Origin: JAVBOW01 sp031550125
GTDB lineage: Bacteria > Bacteroidota > Bacteroidia > Bacteroidales > Rikenellaceae
Assembly: GCA_031550125.1 (NCBI GenBank)
Contig: JAVBOW010000031.1
Span: 1 to 61,864, forward strand
DNA: 61,864 nucleotides
Direction: 5' to 3'
Part shown: positions 53,395 to 61,864 of the stretch, one piece after another
Numbering within the stretch: position 1 is the first letter of the stretch
Layout: each line of letters opens with the position of its first letter
Position numbers and translations under genes: made by a program
Notes under the pieces: generated by a model
Seen by the model: only the letters and a program-made list of their open reading frames with translations
Database searches by the model: none
Told to the model about the DNA's origin: nothing

Positions 53395-55950
53395 ATGGAA
53401 AATTACAAGGGACTTACCGCGCTGCAGGTCGAAGAGAGCCGCGCCAAATACGGGGAGAACGTTCTCACCCCGCCCCGCAGGGAATCCGTGTGGAAACTCT
53501 TTCTGGGGAAATTCAACGATCCTATCATAAAGGTGCTGCTTGCCGCGGCCTGCCTTTCGCTGGTGGTATCCGTCATGGACGGGCATTACGCGGAGACTAT
53601 CGGCATCTTCGGGGCGATATTCCTGGCCACGGGCGTTTCGTTCTGGTTCGAGTACGACGCCAAACGGCGTTTCGAACGCCTCAATACTGTTAACGACGAC
53701 ACATTGGTTAAGGTTTTGCGCGACGGCGCTGTGATGGAGATACCCAAACGCGAGGTTGTGGTGGGCGATGTGGTGATGCTCGACACGGGCGAGGAGGTGC
53801 CGGCCGACGGACTGCTTGTGGAGTCGGTGTCGATGGGCGTCAACGAGTCGGCCCTGACGGGCGAGTTGATGATCTCCAAGACGCACGTCGAGGGAGAGGA
53901 CGACGGCGAGGGTACTTATCCCTCCAACCGCCTCTACCGAGGCACCACCGTGGTTGAGGGCCACGGTGTATTGGTGGTAGAGAGCGTCGGCGACGCGACC
54001 GAATTCGGACGGGTGGCCACGCAGTCGACAACCAAAAGCGAAGAGAAGACGCCGCTGACGAAACAACTCGAAAGGCTGTCGCACCTCATAGGCCGGGTCG
54101 GTACCGTGCTTGCCGTGGCCATCTTCGTGATACTCGCCCTGAAGGCGTATTTCGCCGGCGACCTTACGGGCGGCGGATGGCTCAACATAGCCGACCATAT
54201 CCTCCGCTGCTTCATGGTCGCCGTGGCGGTTATGGTTATGAGCGTCCCCGAGGGCCTGCCTATGAGCATTACGCTGAGCCTGGCCCTCAACATGCGCCGC
54301 ATGCTGAAAACAAATAACCTGGTGCGCAAGATGCACGCCTGCGAGACGATGGGCGCCGTGACGGTTATATGTACCGACAAAACGGGTACGCTCACGCAAA
54401 ACCAGATGCGCGTACACGACGTGCGTATATATAACGATACGCCCGCCGCGACGCTGCACCAGGCCATGGCGGTCAACTCCACCGCCTTCCTCGACGGGAA
54501 TGGCAAACCGATAGGCAACCCCACCGAGGGCGCACTGCTGCTGTGGCTCAAGGGACAGGGCCAGGATTACGCCGCCCTGCGCGTCGGGTCGAAGGTGGCG
54601 GACCAGATGGCCTTCACCACAGAGCGCAAATATATGGCTACGATAGTGGAAACGCCTGCAGGATATGTGCTTTACGTTAAGGGAGCGCCCGAGATCGTCC
54701 GCGCCCTCTGCCTGCCGGACGGCAACGGCCCGGAGGTGGGCGACACCCTTGCCGGATACCAGAACAAAGCTATGCGCACGCTCTGCTTCGCCTCTGCGCC
54801 GTGCGCCTCTTCCGATTGCCAGCAGGCCATAGCCGAGGGCAGCCTCAAGCTAATGGCCGTGGCCGCCATAGCCGACCCGGTGCGCGAGGACGTTCCCGCC
54901 GCCGTAGCCCGATGCATGTCGGCAGGCATAGATATCAAGATCGTTACCGGCGACACCTCTGCCACAGCCCGCGAGATAGCCCGCCAGATAGGGTTGTGGC
55001 TGCCGGGCGACGGCGAGGCCAACCACATGACCGGGGCCGAGTTCGAGGCCGCCACCGACGAGGAGCTGCTTGAGCGCATAGGCGGACTTAAAGTCATGTC
55101 GCGCGCCCGTCCGCTGGATAAACAGCGCCTGGTACGCCTGCTTCAGCAGAAAGGCGAGGTTGTGGCCGTGACGGGCGACGGCACCAACGACGCCCCCGCG
55201 CTCAACTTCGCCCAGGTGGGCCTGTCGATGGGTACGGGTACGTCCGTGGCCAAGGAGGCGAGCGATATAACGCTTCTCGACGACTCTTTCGCCAGCATAG
55301 CCACGGCCGTGATGTGGGGCAGGTCTCTTTACAAGAACATACAGCGTTTCGTTATGTTCCAGCTGACTATCAACTTCGCTGCCCTGGCCGTAGTCTTCTT
55401 CGGCTCGATATTCGGCAATGAATTGCCGCTTACCGTGACGCAAATACTTTGGGTCAACCTCATAATGGACACCTTTGCGGCGATGGCCCTTGCCTCGCTG
55501 CCTCCCGAGGAGAGCGTAATGAAAGCGCGTCCGCGTAAAACCACCGATTTCATCATAGCCCCGGCCATGGGCCGCATGATAATAGGCATGGGAACGGCTT
55601 TCGTGGCCGTGCTGCTGGGCATGCTGTGGATGTGGGGGGCCGAGCCGTCGCCCTACCACCTGTCGGTGTTCTTTACCGTGTTCGTCATGATGCAGGTGTG
55701 GAACTTGTTCAACGCCAAAGCCTACGGCGCTACAGGGTCGGCGTTTGCCAATATAGGCCGTTGCAAACCGTTCCTGCTGGTGTTGGCGGCAATAACCGCC
55801 GGACAATGGCTGATAGTCACCTTCGGCGGCGAAGTGTTCCGTACAGTGCCTATCAAGCCCATGGATTGGCTCTATATCGTGGGAGGCACCTCGCTGGTGA
55901 TGATAGCGGGCGAAGCCGCCAGGTTCGTGGCGTGGTTGCGCAAGAGGTAG
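53395..55950 (+). CDS. Calcium-translocating P-type ATPase (PMCA-like)
   Basis: A P2-type cation ATPase of 851 residues. ATG 53395 (MENYKGLTALQVEESR) is chosen over TTG 53389; it lies 2 bases after the rodA stop. The N-terminal cation ATPase domain, actuator motif ALTGELM, ion-site PEGLP in helix M4, phosphorylated Asp328 in DKTGTLT, and TGDGTNDAPA hinge are all present. The PEGLP and the overall order fit PMCA-like calcium export. The C-terminal helices M5-M10 are intact. It probably removes calcium from the cytoplasm; ion choice is inferred. Confidence 0.92.
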   Translation: MENYKGLTALQVEESRAKYGENVLTPPRRESVWKLFLGKFNDPIIKVLLAAACLSLVVSVMDGHYAETIGIFGAIFLATGVSFWFEYDAKRRFERLNTVNDDTLVKVLRDGAVMEIPKREVVVGDVVMLDTGEEVPADGLLVESVSMGVNESALTGELMISKTHVEGEDDGEGTYPSNRLYRGTTVVEGHGVLVVESVGDATEFGRVATQSTTKSEEKTPLTKQLERLSHLIGRVGTVLAVAIFVILALKAYFAGDLTGGGWLNIADHILRCFMVAVAVMVMSVPEGLPMSITLSLALNMRRMLKTNNLVRKMHACETMGAVTVICTDKTGTLTQNQMRVHDVRIYNDTPAATLHQAMAVNSTAFLDGNGKPIGNPTEGALLLWLKGQGQDYAALRVGSKVADQMAFTTERKYMATIVETPAGYVLYVKGAPEIVRALCLPDGNGPEVGDTLAGYQNKAMRTLCFASAPCASSDCQQAIAEGSLKLMAVAAIADPVREDVPAAVARCMSAGIDIKIVTGDTSATAREIARQIGLWLPGDGEANHMTGAEFEAATDEELLERIGGLKVMSRARPLDKQRLVRLLQQKGEVVAVTGDGTNDAPALNFAQVGLSMGTGTSVAKEASDITLLDDSFASIATAVMWGRSLYKNIQRFVMFQLTINFAALAVVFFGSIFGNELPLTVTQILWVNLIMDTFAAMALASLPPEESVMKARPRKTTDFIIAPAMGRMIIGMGTAFVAVLLGMLWMWGAEPSPYHLSVFFTVFVMMQVWNLFNAKAYGATGSAFANIGRCKPFLLVLAAITAGQWLIVTFGGEVFRTVPIKPMDWLYIVGGTSLVMIAGEAARFVAWLRKR

Positions 55951-55952
55951 AT

Positions 55953-56549
55953 ATGTTATTGCCTGATTACCAGAGTGAGCTATTGGAGGCTGGCTGCGAC
56001 GAGGCCGGACGGGGATGCCTGGCCGGCCCGGTGTTCGCCGCGGCGGTCATCCTGCCCGCCGATTTCGACCATCCGCTGCTGAACGACTCCAAAAAGATGA
56101 CCGAAAAGGCGCGCGCCGCGTTGAGGCCCATAATAGAAAGCCGGGCCATAGCGTGGCAAGTGGCCCTGGTGGCTCACGACAGGATAGACGAGGTAAACAT
56201 CCTCAACGCCTCGTTCGAAGCGATGAACGCCGCCGTCAGCGCCCTGTACCCCGAACCCGGATTCCTGCTTATAGACGGCAACCGCTTCCGTACCGCCCGC
56301 TCTACGCCGTATGCGTGCATAGTGGGCGGCGACGGCCTTTACCGCAGCATCGCCGCCGCTTCGGTGTTGGCCAAAACCCACCGCGACGAATATATGGAAG
56401 CACTGGACGCCGAATATCCCATGTACGGCTGGCGCAGCAATAAAGGCTATCCCACCGCCATGCACCGCCGCGCCGTGGCCGAGTACGGCCCCTCGCCCTA
56501 TCACAGGCGCACTTTCCTGTCCGACAGCCGGCGACTGAGCCTGCTCTGA
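55953..56549 (+). CDS. rnhB: Ribonuclease HII
   Basis: RNase HII (198 residues) cuts RNA in RNA-DNA hybrids and at single ribonucleotides in DNA. The start at ATG 55953, 2 bases after the ATPase stop, gives the family opening with Asp16-Glu17 in CDEAGRG. LLIDGNRF carries another metal-site Asp, and AAASVLAKTHRDEYM and GWRSNKGYPT are conserved. It closes the plus-strand run; a palindromic repeat begins 4 bases after its stop. Confidence 0.97.
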   Translation: MLLPDYQSELLEAGCDEAGRGCLAGPVFAAAVILPADFDHPLLNDSKKMTEKARAALRPIIESRAIAWQVALVAHDRIDEVNILNASFEAMNAAVSALYPEPGFLLIDGNRFRTARSTPYACIVGGDGLYRSIAAASVLAKTHRDEYMEALDAEYPMYGWRSNKGYPTAMHRRAVAEYGPSPYHRRTFLSDSRRLSLL

Positions 56550-56553
56550 TAAT

Positions 56554-56635
56554 GGATCAGCCTGAAGTCCGTGAGGATTTGAAATGAGAAGGATAAGCGA
56601 AAGATGATGCGCGATATGCGCAGCCAACATATAGA
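56554..56635. repeat. Palindromic repeat copy 4 (inverted, half)
   Basis: On the minus strand this reads as the left arm of the repeats (GTTGGCTGCGCATATCGCGC, CATCTTTCGCTTATCC, TTCAAATCCTCACGGACTTCAG) joined directly to the GGCTGATCC end. It lacks the right arm and tail middle, so it is a deletion form. Confidence 0.85.
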
Positions 56636-56642
56636 TGTTGAA

Positions 56643-56682
56643 AGCAAAAGCCCTACGCTCCACTGAGCATAGGGCTTTTGCT
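56643..56682. terminator. Bidirectional terminator between rnhB and GH57
   Basis: AGCAAAAGCCCTA (from 56643) pairs with TAGGGCTTTTGCT (to 56682) around a loop of about 14 bases. It lies between convergent genes, and both arms have A/T-rich flanks. Confidence 0.75.
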
Positions 56683-56723
56683 GCGATAATATAACGTGGG
56701 TTTAGGGAACTAAACCCGTATAG

Positions 56724-57938
56724 TTAAGCCGTAACCGGCACATGGGCTTGCACCAGGCGCTTGTCAAGCTCCACTATGAAATCGCTCAGGACATTCATGT
56801 AGTTTATGAATGCGTCGTAAGTCGAGTCGTAGGGATTGAAATAGCTTTGCGCGTCGCTGTTGGACGATACTTTGGTGGACATGTAGAACAGGTGGTCGGA
56901 GCATTGGAGCAGGTTCCATACGTGTATCATATCGGAATCTCCCACCGCCAGCACTTTGTCGCGTTGTGCGTTGAGCGTGTTGAACGCTTCGCTCTGCAAT
57001 TCATTCCCGAGCCACAGGTTCGTGTCGCGCTCTTCGTCGGCCCACGACATGGGGTGGGGGCATGAGAGGACTGCTACCGGCTGGTGTTTGGCTGCCGCTT
57101 CGCTCACCGTGCCGAATTCCAGGCGTCCCGTGGCGAGTGCGGCCTTGGGCAGGTGGGCCATGAAATCGAATATTCCCGTGTCGGCCGATTGGCTCTCTCC
57201 GAATGTCTCGTAGTCCATGAACAGGTTTATGACGCTTCCCGGCGTGCCTTCATGGGCCATCCACCCGGCGAATTTATCTGCCGTCAGAGGCCATTGCGAC
57301 CAGTGGCGATCGGAAAAGCGTAAGGCGATATCGTCGCTCATCTTATAGTTGCGCAACATGAGGCGCAGCTTTTGGTTCAGCGCGTTGGCGTAGACGAAAT
57401 CGGGACTTTTCCATCCCAGCACATGCTTTGCGCCCTCGGCCAGCATGGTGCGGAAACCAAGCTCGCCTATCCATTCGCCTATCTGGTCGGAGTAGATAAG
57501 CTCGGTATTGCGGAAGGCTTTGGGAGTCTTCTTGAATTCGCGTTTTATCATGTTGCTGTGGGCCACCACCTGCGAGCAGAATTCCTCGCGGCTCCACAGC
57601 GAAGAGAGCGAGTGGCTGTAGGTTTCGCCGAGGAACTCCACGCAACCCGTATCGGCCAGGGCGCGGAAGCTGTCCATCACCTCTGGGGCGTATGCCTTGA
57701 ACTGCTCCACGGCGAGGCCCGACATCGAGAAACTCACCCTGAACGCGCCGTTATGCTCTTTTATGAGTTTCAGCAGCAGGTTGTTCATGGGCAGGTAGCA
57801 ACGCGAAGCCACTTTCTGCGTTATGGCGCGGTTGCCCGCGTCGTCCAGATATTGGTGGTCGCGCCCCATGCTGAAGAAGCGGTATCTTTTGAGCCTTATG
57901 GGCTGGTGGATCTGGAAGTAAAAACAGATTGTCTTCAT
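56724..57938 (-). CDS. GH57 alpha-amylase-type enzyme
   Basis: A 404-residue GH57 protein acting on alpha-glucans. ATG 57938 (MKTICFYFQIHQPIRL) is preferred: it opens the family F-x-x-H-Q-P strand. The nucleophile candidate is Glu105 in FLGETYSHS, and the acid/base candidate Asp242 in FMDYETFGE. No signal peptide, so it is cytoplasmic. It is the last gene of the debranching-enzyme / GT4 / GH57 operon, which suggests glycogen synthesis or turnover. Exact activity (amylase, 4-alpha-glucanotransferase or branching) is not decided. Confidence 0.93.
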   Translation of the reverse strand: MKTICFYFQIHQPIRLKRYRFFSMGRDHQYLDDAGNRAITQKVASRCYLPMNNLLLKLIKEHNGAFRVSFSMSGLAVEQFKAYAPEVMDSFRALADTGCVEFLGETYSHSLSSLWSREEFCSQVVAHSNMIKREFKKTPKAFRNTELIYSDQIGEWIGELGFRTMLAEGAKHVLGWKSPDFVYANALNQKLRLMLRNYKMSDDIALRFSDRHWSQWPLTADKFAGWMAHEGTPGSVINLFMDYETFGESQSADTGIFDFMAHLPKAALATGRLEFGTVSEAAAKHQPVAVLSCPHPMSWADEERDTNLWLGNELQSEAFNTLNAQRDKVLAVGDSDMIHVWNLLQCSDHLFYMSTKVSSNSDAQSYFNPYDSTYDAFINYMNVLSDFIVELDKRLVQAHVPVTA

Positions 57939-58000
57939 GGCTGATCGTTTTATCGCGGACTCATTCGGTTTACTAATCAAATATTCTGCCAATTCCAGGC

Positions 58001-59314
58001 CTATCTGAGCATCGATTCGTATTCGAGCTTCACGCCGGCGGCCACATCGTTCCACGTGAGCGAAGTCACCTCCTCGAGGCCCTTTTCGGAGAACATTTTT
58101 GCCAGCGCGGGATATTTTACCAGCGCGTAGATCGCGTCGGCCATGGCGTCCACATCCCAGTAGTCTACCTTGACGGCATAATCCAGCACTTCGGCCACGC
58201 CGGACTGCTTGGATATTATCACCGGCACGTTAGACTTCATGGCCTCGAGCGGCGATATGCCGAAAGGCTCGGATACCGAGGGCATTACATATACGTCGCT
58301 CATGGCGAACATCTTCTGCACGTCGTCGCCCTTCAGGAATCCGGTGAAGTGGAAACGGTCGGCTATGCCCAGTTTGGCTACGCGGCGGATGACTTGGTTG
58401 AGCATATCGCCGCTGCCCGCCATCACGAAACGCACGTTGGGCAGTCTCTTGAGTACCTTGGCCGCCGCCTCTACGAAATAATCGGGACCTTTCTGGTAAG
58501 TTATACGGCCCAGGAAGGTCACTATCTTATCCTCCAGGCCCCTTTCCACCTCGTTCGCCGCGCCGTTGGAGGCGAAGCGGACGCCGTTATGCACCGTAAC
58601 CACCTTTTCGGCGGGGACGCCGTAGCGCTCTATGACTATATTGCGCGTAAGATTGCTCACGGCCATCACTTTGTCGGCGGCCTGCATGCCTGCGCGTTCT
58701 ATGTCGTATACGGGTTGGTTGACGCTCTCGCCGCTGCGGTCGAACTCGGTGGCGTGGATATGCACGACAAGCGGTTTTCCCGACACGCGCTTGGCGGCTA
58801 TGCCGGCGTAGTACGTCAGCCAGTCGTGGGCGTGTATGATGTCGAACTGCCCCTCGAAATCTTTGGCTACCTGGGCGGCCACGTGGGCGTAACGCGACAC
58901 CTCGTCCATAAGGTTGGCCCCGTACTTGCCGGAGAAGGTGTAACGCTCTTTCCATGCGTCGCCCTTGACGCCGGGAGTGTGTACCGACCCCGTTTTGCGC
59001 CACTCCTCGCTCATCTTTGCGTACTCTTCGGGCGACATGTAGGGAACCATGTTGGAATCTATCTGGACTACGGTCATCTTTTCCCAGATATCGTCCAGCC
59101 GGCCGTCCTCGTCATTGCCGCCGAATTCGGCCTCCACGTCGCTGGCGTTGACCACGCGTACGAAACGCTGGTCTTCGTCGCCGTAGGCTCGCGGCACCAC
59201 GAAGATCACTTCCACTCCCTGCCTCGAAAGGCCGCGCGTGAGGCCGTAGCAGGCCGTTCCGAGGCCTCCGGCAATATGCGGGGGAAATTCCCACCCGAAC
59301 ATCAACACTCTCAT
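58001..59314 (-). CDS. GT4-type glycosyltransferase (glycogen synthase-like)
   Basis: A 437-residue retaining glycosyltransferase. The start MRVLMFGWEFPPHIAGGLGTACYG resembles the starch/glycogen synthase donor-loop region. The GT-B C-terminal domain has FLGRITYQKGPDYFVEAA and the EPFGISPLEAM E-x7-E motif. In this operon it may use a nucleotide-glucose for glycogen or another alpha-glucan. Its start overlaps the debranching-enzyme stop by ATGA; 62 bases separate it from the GH57 start. Confidence 0.92.
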   Translation of the reverse strand: MRVLMFGWEFPPHIAGGLGTACYGLTRGLSRQGVEVIFVVPRAYGDEDQRFVRVVNASDVEAEFGGNDEDGRLDDIWEKMTVVQIDSNMVPYMSPEEYAKMSEEWRKTGSVHTPGVKGDAWKERYTFSGKYGANLMDEVSRYAHVAAQVAKDFEGQFDIIHAHDWLTYYAGIAAKRVSGKPLVVHIHATEFDRSGESVNQPVYDIERAGMQAADKVMAVSNLTRNIVIERYGVPAEKVVTVHNGVRFASNGAANEVERGLEDKIVTFLGRITYQKGPDYFVEAAAKVLKRLPNVRFVMAGSGDMLNQVIRRVAKLGIADRFHFTGFLKGDDVQKMFAMSDVYVMPSVSEPFGISPLEAMKSNVPVIISKQSGVAEVLDYAVKVDYWDVDAMADAIYALVKYPALAKMFSEKGLEEVTSLTWNDVAAGVKLEYESMLR

Positions 59315-61284
59315 TGTTTATCTGTTTTTTTGTTTTTATTGGCGTCTTCCTCGGCCAGGGCCTTGTGGTGTTCTATCATGGAGTTGATGCTTAGCAGAGC
59401 GCCCACGCTCCAGGCCTGCGATATCGCTCCGCGCTGGGCGTAGGGCGGGTCGCCGTCATAGATCTCACATATAGAGCCTATGCCGTAGCTGTTTATGTCT
59501 TCGTCGAAACCGGCCAGTATCTCTTCGGCTTCGGCCGTGAAAGCGGTTCCGAGAATGTCGAAGTTGGCCTTCACATAGTGTTCCAGCAACCATGGCCACA
59601 CCGTCCCCTGGTGATACTGGCGGTCGCGCGTGGGCTGGTCGCCCTCGTAACGCCCCTCGTAGAGCGGGTGGCGCGGCGATAGCGTGCGCAGGCCCGTGGG
59701 GGTGAGCAGGTGTTGCTTGACTATGGAGATGACGCCCATCGCCTGCTCCTGCGAGAGCATTGAGAATGGCAAGGAACAGGCTATTATCTGGTTGGGACGT
59801 ACGGATTGGTTGGCTGCGGTGTCGTTTACGTAGTCGCATAGCGAATTGCGCTCTGCGTTCCAGAACATTTTTATGAACGACGTTTTGGTTATCTCCGGCT
59901 GGGCCTGCCATTGTTCGACGAATTCGTCGTCGCCGAATTGACCCGCCAGCGAAAGCACGTAGCAAACGGCGTTGTACCACAGGGCGTTGATCTCAACCTG
60001 ATATCCGTCGCGACCGGTAACGGGTACGCCGTCCACCATGGCATCCATCCACGTCATGGCGTGCGTCGGATTCGACGCCCACACCAGCCCGTTGTCGTGC
60101 AGGGCTATAACGCCGCCTATGCCGCGCCGGAAAGACTCCAGCACGTCTTTCATCTTCTGCCCGTAATCTTTCCATATTCTGGCGTCGCCTATATGTTTTT
60201 CCAGCTGTTGCAGCGTCCAGAAGAACCACAACGGGGCGTCTACCGAGTTGTACGCCGATCCCATGTTGGGGAACAGGCCGTCTTTCATTTCGCGGGTCAT
60301 GGTGTCCACCACGTCTATGCAACTCTCCAGGCCGTCCTGCGTGAGGGTTATGCCGGGCAGCGCTATGAAGGTGTCCCTGCCCCAGCGGCCGAACCACGGG
60401 AAGCCGGCCACCACTTCGGTGCGGTCGGCGTGGCGGGCGATGAACTGGCGCGCCGAGTGGCGCAGGCACGACAGGAAATCTATCTTATTGGAGCGGCGCG
60501 CTATCTCCGATTCGAATGTTTCCGCTATGGCGGCCGGATCGACCTCCGTGGTGGAGCAGGAGAACACTACGCTCTCCCCTTTTTGCAATTCGAATTCGAA
60601 ATAGCCCGTCGTGAGCAGGTCTTCGCGGAAGGGGTAGCCGCGGCGCTGCTCTTCGAGATATTCGAAGTTATAATACCAGTCGGGGGCGGGGACGAATTCG
60701 CACGGCTTGCTCGTTTGCATGTTCAGCCAGGGGAAGCCTTCGTAAAGGCGCGAGCGCACGCCGCCGGGGATGGGATGGGAGCGGCCGTCGGCGAACATGT
60801 TGGCGCCGCCTACCGAATGAGCCGGGCGGAAAGCCAGGAAAGGACGCAGGCGCAGGTGGGTGCGCGAATGGGCCTCCTCCAGCGTGTAGCGGATCATAAG
60901 CTGGGTACGCGAATGTATCCATAGCATCTCCTTGCGCAGCACCACGCCTCCCACGCGGTAGATGAGCGTGGGCGAGGGGGTGTATTTGAAGTCGGTTATA
61001 TATTTATGCCCCCTGGGTTCGTATGTGCCGGGAAAACGGTGTATGGCCAGGTTGAAGGATTGGTCGTGCTGGATGACCGTCTCGTCGAGCGACGAGAGGA
61101 GGACGAAATTTTCTTCGTTGGCCTCATCCTTGGGGCAAACCATCAGACCATGGTATTTGCGCGTGTTGCAGCACACGATGGTCGTACTCATGTAACCGCC
61201 AGCGCGGTTGGTGGCCAGCATCTCGCGTTGGAGCGAGTACTCGAGGTTGCCCAAACTGTTCTTATCGAAGTTCAGAACCGACAT
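59311..61284 (-). CDS. Glycogen debranching enzyme (amylo-alpha-1,6-glucosidase type)
   Basis: A 657-residue cytoplasmic enzyme. The N-terminal GDE_N domain contains NRAGGYMSTTIVCCNTRKYHGLMV-type text, shared with bacterial/archaeal debranching enzymes. The C-terminal (alpha/alpha)6 GDE_C domain includes GRWGRDTFIALPG with the catalytic aspartate and QYHQGTVWPWLLEHY. Length matches the Bacteroides form. It heads the operon; its promoter is probably the box at 61382..61375. Confidence 0.95.
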   Translation of the reverse strand: MSVLNFDKNSLGNLEYSLQREMLATNRAGGYMSTTIVCCNTRKYHGLMVCPKDEANEENFVLLSSLDETVIQHDQSFNLAIHRFPGTYEPRGHKYITDFKYTPSPTLIYRVGGVVLRKEMLWIHSRTQLMIRYTLEEAHSRTHLRLRPFLAFRPAHSVGGANMFADGRSHPIPGGVRSRLYEGFPWLNMQTSKPCEFVPAPDWYYNFEYLEEQRRGYPFREDLLTTGYFEFELQKGESVVFSCSTTEVDPAAIAETFESEIARRSNKIDFLSCLRHSARQFIARHADRTEVVAGFPWFGRWGRDTFIALPGITLTQDGLESCIDVVDTMTREMKDGLFPNMGSAYNSVDAPLWFFWTLQQLEKHIGDARIWKDYGQKMKDVLESFRRGIGGVIALHDNGLVWASNPTHAMTWMDAMVDGVPVTGRDGYQVEINALWYNAVCYVLSLAGQFGDDEFVEQWQAQPEITKTSFIKMFWNAERNSLCDYVNDTAANQSVRPNQIIACSLPFSMLSQEQAMGVISIVKQHLLTPTGLRTLSPRHPLYEGRYEGDQPTRDRQYHQGTVWPWLLEHYVKANFDILGTAFTAEAEEILAGFDEDINSYGIGSICEIYDGDPPYAQRGAISQAWSVGALLSINSMIEHHKALAEEDANKNKKTDKQ

Positions 61285-61374
61285 ATCTCAAAATGATTAA
61301 TAAATCCGTATGCGTAAATATAATAGAAAAAAAGGGAAAATGAAAATTTTAAGACACAAATATCATTCCGGCCG

Positions 61375-61382
61375 CAAAGTTA
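61375..61382 (-). promoter_or_regulatory. -7 promoter box of the glycogen operon
   Basis: TAACTTTG on the minus strand matches TAnnTTTG and lies 91 bases before ATG 61284, giving a moderately long, AT-rich leader. Confidence 0.55.
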
Positions 61383-61459
61383 GGCATTATATACAGCATG
61401 TAAGGTTAAGTTTTTGTTATCATTGGCTTTCCGGGGGTTAAATTCCGGGATATTTTTCT

Positions 61460-61467
61460 TAACTTTG
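61460..61467 (+). promoter_or_regulatory. -7 promoter box of the 68-residue gene
   Basis: TAACTTTG is an exact TAnnTTTG match 21 bases before ATG 61489. It is divergent from the glycogen-operon promoter. Confidence 0.6.
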
Positions 61468-61488
61468 CTTAAATAACCGTGACTCGGA

Positions 61489-61695
61489 ATGGGCAAAAAG
61501 ATCATAGGGGTGATATCCGCCGTGGCGATAGTGGCGCTGATAGTGGCCGTGTCGGCCAACCGTGCGGCGCATCGTCGCCAGGGATCGCCGCAGTGCGACA
61601 CTGCGGCCCAGGTCGTCCCGCTCCTCCAGACTCCTGCCGAGATAATGCCCGACACGCTTCCCGTGGCGGTATTGTCCGATTCCCTGCCCGATTAG
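61489..61695 (+). CDS. Small single-pass membrane protein of unknown function
   Basis: A 68-residue protein: Lys-Lys start, one membrane helix (about 5-22, IIGVISAVAIVALIVAVS) and a polar, Pro-rich tail. No family is recognised. A good promoter box supports expression. The final stop TAG (61693-61695) coincides with the first bases of a palindromic repeat, so the original reading frame may have been shortened. Confidence 0.55.
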   Translation: MGKKIIGVISAVAIVALIVAVSANRAAHRRQGSPQCDTAAQVVPLLQTPAEIMPDTLPVAVLSDSLPD

Positions 61696-61831
61696 TCCGC
61701 TCCGGTTTGAAACTCCGACGATAAGCGAAACCTGACGCACGCTATGCGCGGCGTCGTTACCGTGAGGCGCAGCGATTTCTTGCGTCACGCATATTAACGC
61801 CAGCCTGTTTTTCGGACAGATCCGTTTTCCT
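61693..61831. repeat. Palindromic repeat copy 5 (right arm and tail)
   Basis: TAGTCCGCTCCGGTTTGAAA, ACGATAAGCGAAACCTGACG, CACGCTATGCGCGGCGTCGT, GAGGCGCAGCGATTTC, CACGCATATTAACGCCAGCC and TTTTTCGGACAGATCC reproduce the right arm and tail of the repeats at 34651-34759, in the same orientation. The left arm is absent. Downstream to the window end I see nothing else. Confidence 0.88.
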
Positions 61832-61864
61832 TAAGCGGCACTCACGCTAAAATATAAACGCGGG

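Noticed and set aside
1..61864. Mobile element, prophage or genomic island
   Set aside because: No transposase, integrase, phage structural gene or target-site duplication was seen, and the one tRNA has no adjacent integrase. Base composition looks uniform apart from AT-rich promoters.

Overview
The window looks like a chromosomal segment of a GC-rich Bacteroidetes bacterium, most plausibly of the Alistipes/Rikenellaceae type. The evidence is repeated TAnnTTTG -7 promoter boxes, almost no Shine-Dalgarno signals, many secreted enzymes and lipoproteins with Bacteroidetes-type lipoboxes, a BtuB/BtuG-type cobalamin surface locus, and the gene order purH-mreBCD-mrdA-rodA. The genus is inferred. 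I see no transposase, integrase, phage gene, CRISPR array or rRNA.

Layout: 1-5892 holds two divergent serine-type sulfatases and a secreted family 2 glycosidase. 6048-10887 (minus) is rimP-nusA-infB. 11015-13018 is an unusually long lysine-2,3-aminomutase-like radical SAM protein. 13217-15599 (minus) is a compact PspC / PadR / PspC / LiaF-like envelope operon with an inverted repeat over its promoter. 15969-17799 has a DUF1761 membrane protein and an Xaa-Pro aminopeptidase. 17849-21586 has a GH92 mannosidase and a surface lipoprotein. 21792-25701 has comF and priA, divergent from a YitT-type membrane protein. 25741-30816 has a second secreted GH2 enzyme, metG and ilvE. 30904-34413 has a tyrosine phenol-lyase-like enzyme divergent from a biotin-carrying carboxyltransferase (oadA type).

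34414-35059 contains two tandem long palindromic repeats and tRNA-His. Then come pfkA and a secreted HEEGH-motif protein. 37508-43514 is a cobalamin-riboswitch-controlled surface operon: btuB, a BtuG-like propeller lipoprotein, a DUF4465 (BtuH-like) lipoprotein and a PKD-like lipoprotein. 43706-46052 is gpsA-pgi. 46179-56549 is one long plus-strand run: purH, the rod-shape/elongasome genes, a calcium-type P-ATPase and rnhB. 56724-61284 (minus) is a glycogen/alpha-glucan operon: debranching enzyme, GT4 glycosyltransferase and GH57 enzyme. A 68-residue membrane protein and another palindromic repeat end the window.

Two signals stand out. The first is a dispersed family of REP/BIME-like palindromes lying directly at gene 3' ends, about 34417-34759, 43579-43700, 56554-56635 and 61693-61831, with a possible remnant near 200. 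The second is the four-gene cobalamin surface operon, whose last gene has no established role. All functions are assigned by reading motifs; no database search was run.
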